A stretch of DNA of 6,198 nucleotides from Candidatus Omnitrophota bacterium (GTDB taxonomy: Bacteria; Ratteibacteria; UBA8468; B48-G9; DTJG01), in the NCBI GenBank assembly GCA_023818725.1, contig JAMWBX010000083.1:1-6198 (forward strand). The letters are read 5' to 3'. This document shows, piece by piece, positions 1 to 6,198 of this stretch; position 1 is the stretch's first letter, and each line of letters opens with the position of its first letter. The notes beneath the pieces are model-generated. The model saw only the letters and a list, made by a program, of their open reading frames with translations. It was not told the DNA's origin and did no database searches. A program made the position numbers and the translations under genes.

Positions 1-452
1 ATGTGTTCCCTGTCTTCAAAAAGCAAAAAGATGGGCTCCAGATTGCTTTTTGTTGCATCAAGAAGCTTTATCCTGTCATCCCTGTATTTATTGAATATTA
101 CTTCGTGCGTGATGACCCTATCTGATTTTTTAAGGTCAAAAAGCCCAATAAGACCGCGCCTTTCAAAATATCTTCCATCATAAAAAAATTTTTGAACCAC
201 GATATAATAATTTTCAGTTTCATCCTGAACAAGAATTTTTTCTCTGCACCAATCATCAAGTTTCTGGCTGATTTCGCAGTGGTAATCAGAATCAAAGGAA
301 TCTGGCAGGGTCAAATTTACGATATTGTAGGGAGACCGGTTTAATAGATCTTTCCTGTACTGGCTGCTAATTACATCATAAGGAGGAGCAATCAAATTGC
401 TTAACAAACCTGCCTGTTTTGAGTATCTGTATCCTTTGAATGGATAAATCAC
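1..452 (-). CDS. DUF1015 family protein, N-terminal 150 residues (3' end outside window)
   Basis: Partial gene, open from a GTG start to the left window edge. The 150 visible residues match the N-terminal half of DUF1015 (COG4198-type) proteins as I know the family: the opening IYPFKGYRY, then LIAPPYDVIS at about 20-29, RSPYNIVNLTLP at about 39-50, a DDWCREKILVQDE segment in the 70s-80s, RRGLIGLFDL near 107-116, and a closing stretch with KLLDATKSN and PIFLLFEDRE. Full members are usually about 400 residues, so over half is missing. The molecular function of the family is not established. GTG is chosen because upstream in this frame there is no ATG before an in-frame TGA at 474-476, because family members begin just before the PFKG motif, and because an AGGA lies 8 bases upstream. 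It starts 2 bases after the stop of the Nif3-like gene, so it is probably translationally coupled to it. Confidence 0.9.
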   Translation of the reverse strand, partial: MIYPFKGYRYSKQAGLLSNLIAPPYDVISSQYRKDLLNRSPYNIVNLTLPDSFDSDYHCEISQKLDDWCREKILVQDETENYYIVVQKFFYDGRYFERRGLIGLFDLKKSDRVITHEVIFNKYRDDRIKLLDATKSNLEPIFLLFEDREH

Positions 453-454
453 TT

Positions 455-1213
455 TTACAGTCCTGTTGGAACATCAATAAATCTTGCGACAACATTAAAT
501 TTTTTTTCAACGATTCCTGCAATTTCTTTTACTCCGAGGGTTTCAGTTGCATGATGCCCGCCGAATATTACATTCATTCCAGAGTCCTTAGCTAAATGAA
601 AAACCTCAAGTGTATCTCCTGAAATATAAAGGTCAACCTCTTCTTTTATCGCTTCATTGAAACCAGCATATCCTCCGCCGCCACTTATCACAGCAACTGT
701 TTTTATGTCTTGCCTGCCATATGGCAGAACACGACACCTGATACCAGGTAAATCATTCAATTTATTCACTATATCTTCAATCCTCGTTTTTTTTGTGAAA
801 ATGCCGCAATAGCTTATTGATTGGCCATTGTAAGGGAAAAAGGGCTTTGACCTTCTGGCTCCAATTAGCTTCAAGAGAAGAACATTATTGCCAATTTCAG
901 GATGCATGTCAAGTGGAAGGTGCGCGGCATAAAGAGAGATTCCATTTTTACAAAGCAGTTCCATCCTTTTTTTGTTCGCTCCAGTAAATGAAGGATTTGT
1001 GTTTTTCCAGTAAATGCCATGGTGGACAATGATAAGGTCCGCATTTTCTTCCACGGCTTTTTCAAAAACAGATGCTCCAGCATCAACAGTGCACATAATT
1101 TTTTTTACATCTTGCTTTCCTTCCCATTGCAAGCCGTTCCACGACTCATCCTTAATGTTTTTAATATCAAGAAGCCTGTCAAGAAACCTGACAATGTTTT
1201 TCAGTTTTTCCAT
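455..1213 (-). CDS. Nif3-like dinuclear metal centre protein (YbgI type)
   Basis: A 252-residue protein of the Nif3/YbgI family, often labelled GTP cyclohydrolase 1 type 2 homolog. The length fits the short form without the inserted middle domain (E. coli YbgI is about 247 residues). Visible family signatures are WNGLQWEG near 25-32, the LIIVHHG metal motif (H64, H65), AAHLPLDMHPEIGNN with D102, a glycine-rich ISGGGGYAG followed by DLYISGD, and GGHHATETLG near the C-terminus (H220/H221, E224). These correspond to the residues that bind the two metal ions in YbgI. The family assembles as a toroidal hexamer and is cytoplasmic; its physiological reaction is unsettled. The frame could open at a TTG 39 bases further upstream (1250-1252), but the ATG at 1211-1213 is preferred: it has AGGGA 6 bases upstream, whereas the TTG has no properly spaced site. 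The start lies 1 base after the stop of the CBM9-PHP gene. Confidence 0.94.
   Translation of the reverse strand: MEKLKNIVRFLDRLLDIKNIKDESWNGLQWEGKQDVKKIMCTVDAGASVFEKAVEENADLIIVHHGIYWKNTNPSFTGANKKRMELLCKNGISLYAAHLPLDMHPEIGNNVLLLKLIGARRSKPFFPYNGQSISYCGIFTKKTRIEDIVNKLNDLPGIRCRVLPYGRQDIKTVAVISGGGGYAGFNEAIKEEVDLYISGDTLEVFHLAKDSGMNVIFGGHHATETLGVKEIAGIVEKKFNVVARFIDVPTGL
461..464 (-). promoter_or_regulatory. Ribosome binding site of the DUF1015 gene
   Basis: AGGA on the minus strand, 8 bases before the GTG at 450-452. It lies inside the last codons of the Nif3-like gene and supports the GTG start, since no ATG is available. Confidence 0.6.
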
Positions 1214-1214
1214 A

Positions 1215-4019
1215 TCATTTCCCTGTTTGAAATTTCTGGTATTTTTCGCCAAGCAATCCTAACAGATCTGCTTCTTTCAACAAATTTTTTATGTAATCCT
1301 TTTTTGCTGTTTTAATCTCCTTAGCCTCAAGCAAAAAATCCCATGCTTCAGAGATGGCGTCGTTTTCTCCATACATAAAGTCGCTCCCTGCGTATGGAGA
1401 AATAAGAATACTTTTTTTATTCTTAATCGCATCAACAATGCTTTTTTCAGATAAGTCGGCTGAAACTATGGCGGTTCTTTCAGGATTGCTGAATGTTCCA
1501 TCGTGGGTATCTGTTGTACCGACGAGCGCCGGCAGGATGCCCTGTTTTTTCCACTTGTAATAATGAGCCGGAATATGTTCCCATGCGTCAAGGGTTCCTT
1601 CCGCTGGCACCTGATCAATACGGACCAATTCCCACTGTGAATTGGTCCATCCGGGATGATTCCAGTGGATAACAGCATCCTGCTGTTTTGCAAGATTTAT
1701 TATTTCCTGATCTGAAACATCCCAGGGAATAAGTTTTTTCAATGGATAAGCATTGAAGTGGAAATTCTTTGTTGTTATCTCTTCTCCCACGATGAAAGTA
1801 TAATCAAAGCCGTATTTTGAAAGAAGATTTGAAACAATTTTTGCGCCCTCAATTGTGTTATGGTCTGTGAGAGCAAAAAAGTCCATAAAACAGTACATTG
1901 ATTGAAGTGTTAATCCCACCGGAGAAAGATATCCATCAGAAAAATTTGAATGAGCGTGCAGGTCTCCGACAAAAACCTTAAATTGGCTTTTCACACTTTT
2001 AGAACTTTTTGTAGAAAAAGCAAATTCATTAACGAGGGTCTTTCTTATTTTTTCAACTTCCTGCTCAGAAATAGACTTTCTTCTTAAAACAAGCTTTATG
2101 GCTTCCTCGGCAACCCACCTTGAAGGATGGGATGAATAAACAAGCATATCTCTGTATGGCACCCTGATAATACTCTGTTTTACAATATCCAGCCGGTACG
2201 CTCTAAAATTTAACAGTGGTTCAGGCACCTTACCTGCTACAAGAAGCACTGAATTTGTTTTCATTGCGTTTTCAAAAGCCAGCATTTTCCGCTTTGTTTT
2301 ATCTGATGACGCGTATTTTTGCACGATTCTTTTTAACTCTTCATCAGCATCATCAGGTATTACCACGCTTTCAGTGTCCACATAATCAATTCTATGGCTG
2401 TCTATAACATAAATTTGTTTTTTTGGCGGCAGGACAACCATTAGTTGTTTTTTCGCATCAAAATTCAAAATGTTGAAATAAAAAACCATATACGCCCAGG
2501 ATGAAGCCCTTGCCGGTAGTCCAGCGATAACAACAGGACCTGCTGGATTGACATCTTCAAGCAGGTCTATAAATCCTTCCATCTTCTGTCTTGCCGCCTC
2601 TTTTGCCATGTTTTCATCCGGGAATTTTTTTACCCTGACATTTGCAAGCGGAAAACTTCCCCAGTAAAAAGTAATGGATGCCAAATCCATTGCTGGATAC
2701 TCGACAACAACCTGTGCTTCTGGCTCCTGCGTCAGAACAAGAAAATCAATAAGAGAAGATGTTTCTTTCAGTTTTTTTCTGTTCAGGATATCAAGCCTGG
2801 CAGCGGTCTCTCTGACTGATGCAACAAGTCTGTCTTTGTCATCAGTCTCCACAGTTCTTTTAATTTTTTCATAGCAGGCACCCACCGCAAGAAATCCGGT
2901 TGCCCTGAAAGGATCTGTCTGCGACAGTTTTTTAATATCTGCCTTCGAGATTGATGAAAGAATTTCAGCAAGCACATTTCCAAGAAAAACAACAGGTTTT
3001 TTGCTGATTAGTTTTTCCTTTTTCCCTTCCGTAACAACACAAACAAAGAAAAAATCCTCACTGATTTTTTCACCATCAAAAAAAGTTTCTGCTTTTATTG
3101 CGTTAGTCCATGGAGGTGCATATTGTGTTAGTTTTGGTGTTTTCTCTTTAATTATTTTCCCATCCTTATCCTCTATCCTGATTTTTAGCGAAGAAATTTT
3201 CCCTGTCATTGAGCCTGTTTCCACAGAAACAGAAAGTGTTTTTTCAAACGTAATTGAAGGACACTCGATGGAAAAAAACTGATCTTTTTTCTCTCCACAC
3301 ACAAGACGGATGAAGTTCTGCGGATTTTTATATAAATCCTTTTTCCCGCAATAACCCAAACTCAATGGCTGCGATAAACCGGTGTCTTTTTTATCATAGT
3401 CGTCAAGCATCACTCCAATTGCAATATCCCTGCCCGTGTATGGCTGACTGATATCAGGAAATGCCGACCAAGGAACAAAAAGTTCAATAACATAACCCTG
3501 TTTTGTTCTTTTTCCTTCAACCTGCATATCCTTGATCTTATTTGCACCATATGTTGTTGCGATGGGTTTGTTCTCGCCAGAAGGAGGTTTAACTAAAATC
3601 TGGTAGCATCCTTTACTGTATGGCGGTTTCATAAAGCGATTTTTTTCTCTTCCATCGATAAAAATTTCTATGCAATCCTGTTGATAAGTAGCTTCAACAG
3701 GCGCATCATTGATAACTTCGTTATCAGCGACAATGGCACCGAAAAACAACCCCTTTTCATTCCATGCCGCATAGAACTCCATTCCTGCATCCATTGGTCC
3801 TGCCCATTGTCTTTTCGCAGTGGCAATATGGAATTTTGACCTTACCGGAAAACACAAACTATTTGCCCACTCATCCTCTGTTAAAACACCATCAACAGTT
3901 ATGCTTGAGTACGGAATAACAAAAGCAGTATCAGTTGGAAAAGGAAGCGTCCAGTCAACACTGATACCAGCAAAGCAAACTACTGAAAACACAAAATAAA
4001 AAAGAAAAGTCCTTCTCAT
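1215..4019 (-). CDS. Exported CBM9-like / PHP-domain fusion protein, 934 residues
   Basis: A large multidomain protein. Residues 1-20 form a signal peptide (two arginines, then a Phe/Val-rich core, cut probably near 20). Residues about 33-242 resemble the family 9 carbohydrate-binding/DOMON-like fold: ITVDGVLTEDEWA, AWNEKGLFFGAIVAD, DCIEIFIDG and GYVIELFVPWSAF. Residues about 247-346 look beta-rich (Ig-like?). About 350-420 is helical. About 430-670 is not recognised. Residues about 680-880 are a PHP domain: DLHAHSNFSDG (H688, H690), ALTDHNT (D719, H720), GEEIT (E746/E747), HWNHPG (H785, H788) and TTDTHDG (D837, H839), so the metal-binding set appears complete. A charged helical tail follows. 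PHP domains hydrolyse phosphoesters using two or three metal ions; the substrate here is unknown, and the N-terminal domain suggests a glycan or sugar derivative. The ATG has a strong AGGAG 6 bases upstream. It follows the reductase gene by 21 bases. Domain calls at both ends are firm; the overall function is inference. Confidence 0.9.
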   Translation of the reverse strand: MRRTFLFYFVFSVVCFAGISVDWTLPFPTDTAFVIPYSSITVDGVLTEDEWANSLCFPVRSKFHIATAKRQWAGPMDAGMEFYAAWNEKGLFFGAIVADNEVINDAPVEATYQQDCIEIFIDGREKNRFMKPPYSKGCYQILVKPPSGENKPIATTYGANKIKDMQVEGKRTKQGYVIELFVPWSAFPDISQPYTGRDIAIGVMLDDYDKKDTGLSQPLSLGYCGKKDLYKNPQNFIRLVCGEKKDQFFSIECPSITFEKTLSVSVETGSMTGKISSLKIRIEDKDGKIIKEKTPKLTQYAPPWTNAIKAETFFDGEKISEDFFFVCVVTEGKKEKLISKKPVVFLGNVLAEILSSISKADIKKLSQTDPFRATGFLAVGACYEKIKRTVETDDKDRLVASVRETAARLDILNRKKLKETSSLIDFLVLTQEPEAQVVVEYPAMDLASITFYWGSFPLANVRVKKFPDENMAKEAARQKMEGFIDLLEDVNPAGPVVIAGLPARASSWAYMVFYFNILNFDAKKQLMVVLPPKKQIYVIDSHRIDYVDTESVVIPDDADEELKRIVQKYASSDKTKRKMLAFENAMKTNSVLLVAGKVPEPLLNFRAYRLDIVKQSIIRVPYRDMLVYSSHPSRWVAEEAIKLVLRRKSISEQEVEKIRKTLVNEFAFSTKSSKSVKSQFKVFVGDLHAHSNFSDGYLSPVGLTLQSMYCFMDFFALTDHNTIEGAKIVSNLLSKYGFDYTFIVGEEITTKNFHFNAYPLKKLIPWDVSDQEIINLAKQQDAVIHWNHPGWTNSQWELVRIDQVPAEGTLDAWEHIPAHYYKWKKQGILPALVGTTDTHDGTFSNPERTAIVSADLSEKSIVDAIKNKKSILISPYAGSDFMYGENDAISEAWDFLLEAKEIKTAKKDYIKNLLKEADLLGLLGEKYQKFQTGK
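1220..1224 (-). promoter_or_regulatory. Ribosome binding site of the Nif3-like gene
   Basis: AGGGA on the minus strand, 6 bases before the ATG at 1211-1213. It sits in the last codons of the CBM9-PHP gene, whose TGA stop (1215-1217) falls between it and the start. It decides for ATG over the upstream in-frame TTG and suggests coupled translation. Confidence 0.6.
1622..1648. repeat. Perfect 10-bp inverted repeat with 7-base spacer inside the PHP coding region
   Basis: The left arm GGACCAATTC (1622-1631) and right arm GAATTGGTCC (1639-1648) are exact reverse complements, separated by seven bases. It lies within the PHP domain just after the HWNHPG motif and encodes part of a WTNSQWELV stretch. 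In mRNA it could form a 10-bp hairpin. No T/U-run follows on either strand, so it does not look like an intrinsic terminator. A role is not evident; chance within coding sequence is possible. Confidence 0.6.
3960..4019 (-). other. Signal peptide of the CBM9-PHP protein
   Basis: Residues 1-20 read as Met, Arg-Arg, then a strongly hydrophobic run (TFLFYFVFSVVCFAG) and small or polar residues before VDW. This is a typical Sec-type pattern. Cys15 is not preceded by a canonical lipobox (the residues before it are S-V-V), so lipid attachment is unlikely. The exact cut site is a guess. Confidence 0.75.
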
Positions 4020-4025
4020 TGAATT

Positions 4026-4030
4026 CTCCT
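4026..4030 (-). promoter_or_regulatory. Ribosome binding site of the CBM9-PHP gene
   Basis: AGGAG, within the longer purine run GAAAGAAGGAG, 6 bases before the ATG at 4017-4019. It lies in the 21-base gap after the reductase gene and is among the best ribosome sites in the window. Confidence 0.75.
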
Positions 4031-4040
4031 TCTTTCAAAA

Positions 4041-4988
4041 TTATGTCCCGCAGGCGTTTTTCATTTCATTTGCCAGTTTGTGCCATAATTTCCTTTCAAG
4101 CACATCGTCAGCCGCCTTGACAACTGTCTCAATGTGCTCGGGTTTCTTTATACCTACAATAGCGGAGCTTATGGCAGGATGGGTAAGTATCCATCTTATT
4201 GCAAGCCCGGCAACTGTCAATCCAAGACTTTCGGCAACAGGCTTCATAAAGGTATCCACGGCATTCAGTATCTTTTTGAAATTTTCACCCGTGAAACGAG
4301 GATGACTTGCCCTTGAATCTTCAAATTTCTGATCCTTGCTGTATTTTCCTGTAAGAAGTCCACGTGCCAGACTTGAATAAGTGATAACCCCTATTTTTTT
4401 CTCAAGGCAAAAAGGAAGTTCTTCATTTTCAATCTCTCTATCGAGAATATTGTAAAGAGGTTGGAGACATTCTATGTCCATGTGTTTCAGATACATACTC
4501 ATCTGATGAACATTTGTGTTGCTGACTCCGATATGTCTTATTTTCCCCTGTTTCTTAAGCGTCAATAATGCTGCTGCAATTTCTTCAGGTCTTGCAAGCG
4601 GATCCCAGGAATGAATCTGATAAAGGTCAATATAATCGGTTTTCAACCTTTTCAAAGATGCCTCGCATTCCTGAATGATGTAATCATATCCTGTATCCGG
4701 ATATCTATTGTCTGGATCCTGAAAGTTCCAGTAGAATTTTGTTGCAATTATTAGTTTCTGTCTGCATTTGTGGCTTTGTAGAAATTCTCCGAGAACAGTT
4801 TCAGCCATTCCATCACCATAAACATCAGCAGTGTCAATAAAATTTATCCCAAGCTCCATTGCTCTTTCAAGTGCAATGTTCCATTGTTCAATGGATATAT
4901 TTCCCCAAAACCTTGGAGAAAGCTGCCAGCATCCAAAGCATATTCTTGAAACAATCAAATCTGTCTTGCCAATCTGAGTGTATTTCAT
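4041..4988 (-). CDS. Aldo/keto reductase
   Basis: A complete 315-residue member of the aldo/keto reductase superfamily, a cytoplasmic (beta/alpha)8 barrel that uses NAD(P)H to reduce aldehydes or ketones. The start is typical (YTQIGKTDLIVSRICFGCW). The catalytic tetrad is present: D52 and Y57 in FIDTADVYGDG, K84 in IATKF, and H126 in YQIHSWDP. Cofactor-binding segments are visible: GVSN (154-157), Q176, YSSLARGLLTGKY (204-216) and the C-terminal AIVGIKKPEHIETVV (277-290). The SHPRFTGENF loop (228-237) is common in general-stress-type and sugar-oxidoreductase-like members. The substrate cannot be read from sequence. It begins 12 bases after the transporter gene and ends 21 bases before the CBM9-PHP gene, so co-expression with both is likely; reduction of an imported carbonyl compound or sugar is a reasonable inference. 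All key residues are intact. Confidence 0.96.
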   Translation of the reverse strand: MKYTQIGKTDLIVSRICFGCWQLSPRFWGNISIEQWNIALERAMELGINFIDTADVYGDGMAETVLGEFLQSHKCRQKLIIATKFYWNFQDPDNRYPDTGYDYIIQECEASLKRLKTDYIDLYQIHSWDPLARPEEIAAALLTLKKQGKIRHIGVSNTNVHQMSMYLKHMDIECLQPLYNILDREIENEELPFCLEKKIGVITYSSLARGLLTGKYSKDQKFEDSRASHPRFTGENFKKILNAVDTFMKPVAESLGLTVAGLAIRWILTHPAISSAIVGIKKPEHIETVVKAADDVLERKLWHKLANEMKNACGT

Positions 4989-4992
4989 ACTT

Positions 4993-4997
4993 CCTCC
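4993..4997 (-). promoter_or_regulatory. Ribosome binding site of the aldo/keto reductase gene
   Basis: GGAGG on the minus strand in the 12-base gap after the transporter stop. The spacing to the ATG at 4986-4988 is short, 4 bases, but the match to the anti-Shine-Dalgarno sequence is strong. Confidence 0.65.
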
Positions 4998-5000
4998 GGG

Positions 5001-6198
5001 TTAAGAAGGTTCAGGAACCTTAATCTCAAAGGTCATATGCAGTTCTTTTATCCTAAATGAAAACAACAGGGCAATGATACTCAAAACAAGACAGAATACT
5101 GCAACAACTGTATAAGCCGAAACTGGATATATCACTGCCTGAGATGTCATAATTGCTTTTGAGGAAAATTTATTCATAATAAAACCTGTGATATTTCCTG
5201 CAACTGCGACAAAAATATAACATATCCCGTTAATAAATCCAACTGAGGTACCAATAGCAGCCGGATTTATTTCCTTCATCAGAGTTGTTGTCAATGGTCC
5301 TGAACCCCCAATTAAAGCAAAAAGGAAAAAAGAAAGGAAAAATAACATCGGTTCTTTCCAGAAAATAAGATTGGCGATAATCAGAATACAACCGGATATT
5401 GAAATCCAGCATAGTGAAGTCATAAGATTTTTTCTTGCTTTTATTATTCGCACAAGCACTCCCCAGAAAAGAACAAAAAACATTGCGGATGCCATCATAA
5501 CAAAAGTAAAGGACGCTGCAATCTTTGAGCTTATGCCGCAGGTATCCTGTAAAAGTTTTTTACCGATTATTCCCTGGAAAATAAAGTAGATTGTAAAATA
5601 CAGGGAGGCGGTAATTATCACAGGATAAGAACCTCTGTTTAATAGTGTCTGTCTTATGTTTTTCAATGAAATTGAATTTGTTTTATGTCTCAGTTGATCC
5701 TGTCTTATAAAAATTGTAAGTATGATAATCATCACAGCCAGAATCATCACACTCATCCACAGCAAAGTGGATCGCCAGCCAAAAGCGAAAACAAGCCTTT
5801 CGAAAGGAAGTGTTGCAAAAAGTCCACCTGAGTATCCAAAGAAAAGCGCAATGCCAATCATAACTGGGAAAAAATCAGAACCAAACAGCTCATCTGTTTT
5901 CTTTACAATTCCGAGATATGCAACACTTGCGCCAAAACCGACAAGAACCCTGGAAAAATATAGAGAAAAAACTGAATGAGAAACTGAAAAAACAATCGAA
6001 CCAGCGCAAAGCAAAAATCCGCCTGCGACAAAAATCCGGTTTGTTCCAAAAAAGTCCATAAAGGAACCAACAAAAAACTGCAAGATTCCGTATATCCCCA
6101 AAACGATTGTCCCAAGGCTTGCCACCTGATTTGCCGTCAGATTAAACTCCATCTGGAGCTGATCAAAAATTGTGCCTGGAATTGCGACCCTGTGAAAA
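5001..6198 (-). CDS. Major facilitator superfamily transporter (5' end outside window)
   Basis: A 12-helix-type membrane transporter, open to the right window edge. There are 398 visible residues. The first in-frame ATG (6150-6152) is not the likely start: the frame stays open upstream and encodes FHRVAIPGTIFDQLQMEF, the usual MFS continuation of helix 1, so about 10-40 residues including most of helix 1 are missing. Hydrophobic segments, numbered from the visible start, lie near 26-48, 54-74, 77-99, 110-133, 143-164, 190-212, 226-249, 261-280, 284-305, 313-339 and 359-381, with a charged central loop at 165-188. The helix 2-3 loop carries a motif A-like GSFMDFFGTNR (44-54), and R83 in helix 4 (YFSRVLVGFGAS) is typical. 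Substrate is unknown; family members carry sugars, sugar acids, organic acids or drugs. As the most upstream visible gene, just before a reductase, it may import that enzyme's substrate. Confidence 0.93.
   Translation of the reverse strand, partial: FHRVAIPGTIFDQLQMEFNLTANQVASLGTIVLGIYGILQFFVGSFMDFFGTNRIFVAGGFLLCAGSIVFSVSHSVFSLYFSRVLVGFGASVAYLGIVKKTDELFGSDFFPVMIGIALFFGYSGGLFATLPFERLVFAFGWRSTLLWMSVMILAVMIIILTIFIRQDQLRHKTNSISLKNIRQTLLNRGSYPVIITASLYFTIYFIFQGIIGKKLLQDTCGISSKIAASFTFVMMASAMFFVLFWGVLVRIIKARKNLMTSLCWISISGCILIIANLIFWKEPMLFFLSFFLFALIGGSGPLTTTLMKEINPAAIGTSVGFINGICYIFVAVAGNITGFIMNKFSSKAIMTSQAVIYPVSAYTVVAVFCLVLSIIALLFSFRIKELHMTFEIKVPEPS

Larger units (their letters stand above)
1..6198 (-). 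other. Probable single operon of five genes
   Basis: All five genes run in the same direction with gaps of 12, 21, 1 and 2 bases. No stretch of the window is long enough to hold an internal promoter outside coding sequence, and no hairpin followed by a T-run was seen between genes. The order is transporter, reductase, CBM9-PHP protein, Nif3-like, DUF1015. The operon may extend beyond both edges. Confidence 0.8.

Noticed and set aside
980..1016. An 11-base direct repeat (TCCAGTAAATG) with copies at 980-990 and 1006-1016
   Set aside because: Only two copies exist, inside coding sequence in different reading frames. This is compatible with chance.
495..1105. Several runs of eight T (A in the mRNA) in the Nif3-like gene as possible programmed frameshift or slippage sites
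   Set aside because: The reading frame is intact across all of them and all family motifs are in one frame. The runs are explained by Lys AAA codons in an AT-rich genome.
1174..1196. A short inverted repeat TGTCA...TGACA near the start of the Nif3-like gene
   Set aside because: The arms are only 5 bases, inside coding sequence, with no T-run, so it is too weak to call a hairpin or operator.
1250..1252. TTG as the start of the Nif3-like gene, adding 13 residues
   Set aside because: The purine-rich AGGA directly abuts the TTG without spacing, the extra residues are not part of the family, and the ATG at 1211-1213 has a well-placed ribosome site.
1014..1315. Two overlapping plus-strand open frames of 82 and 98 codons opposite the Nif3-like gene
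   Set aside because: They are antisense to a clearly conserved gene, encode low-complexity Phe/Ser-rich sequence, and have no recognisable family.
3001..3282. A plus-strand open frame of 93 codons opposite the CBM9-PHP gene
   Set aside because: It is antisense to well-supported coding sequence, and its Ser/Phe-rich translation reflects the complement of A-rich codons.
4020..4040. A possible promoter or terminator between the reductase and CBM9-PHP genes
   Set aside because: The gap is only 21 bases and is mostly ribosome binding site; no hairpin or -35/-10 pair fits.

Overview
The window is one uninterrupted run of five protein genes, all on the minus strand, packed with almost no space between them. 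In transcription order (right to left) they are: a major facilitator superfamily (MFS) transporter whose 5' end lies beyond the right edge; an aldo/keto reductase; a large exported protein that joins a family 9-like carbohydrate-binding (CBM9-like) domain to a C-terminal PHP metal-hydrolase domain; a Nif3/YbgI-type dinuclear metal protein; and the first 150 codons of a DUF1015 protein that runs off the left edge. Gaps are 12, 21, 1 and 2 bases. Each of the four starts inside the window has a purine-rich Shine-Dalgarno sequence, and the last two of these lie inside the end of the preceding gene. This looks like one operon with translational coupling. Its promoter must be to the right of base 6198 and its terminator to the left of base 1; no convincing promoter or terminator is visible inside.

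The organism is a bacterium with an AT-rich genome (about 40% GC by eye), strong AGGAG-type ribosome sites and A-rich coding strands. No rRNA, tRNA or marker protein allows placement. Large exported proteins with CBM9-like domains fused to enzymes are familiar from uncultured, polysaccharide-associated candidate phyla, so an environmental genome of that kind is a reasonable guess, but only a guess.

How the genes may work together: the transporter, the reductase and the sugar-binding exported hydrolase suggest uptake and processing of a carbohydrate or carbohydrate-derived ester outside or in the envelope, followed by reduction of a carbonyl in the cytoplasm. Nif3 and DUF1015 proteins are widespread conserved families of uncertain function and may simply share the transcript. 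No mobile element, CRISPR array, RNA gene or defence system was found. The most unusual items are the domain architecture of the 934-residue CBM9-PHP protein, including a central segment of about 240 residues that I cannot assign, and a perfect 10-bp inverted repeat inside its PHP-coding region.
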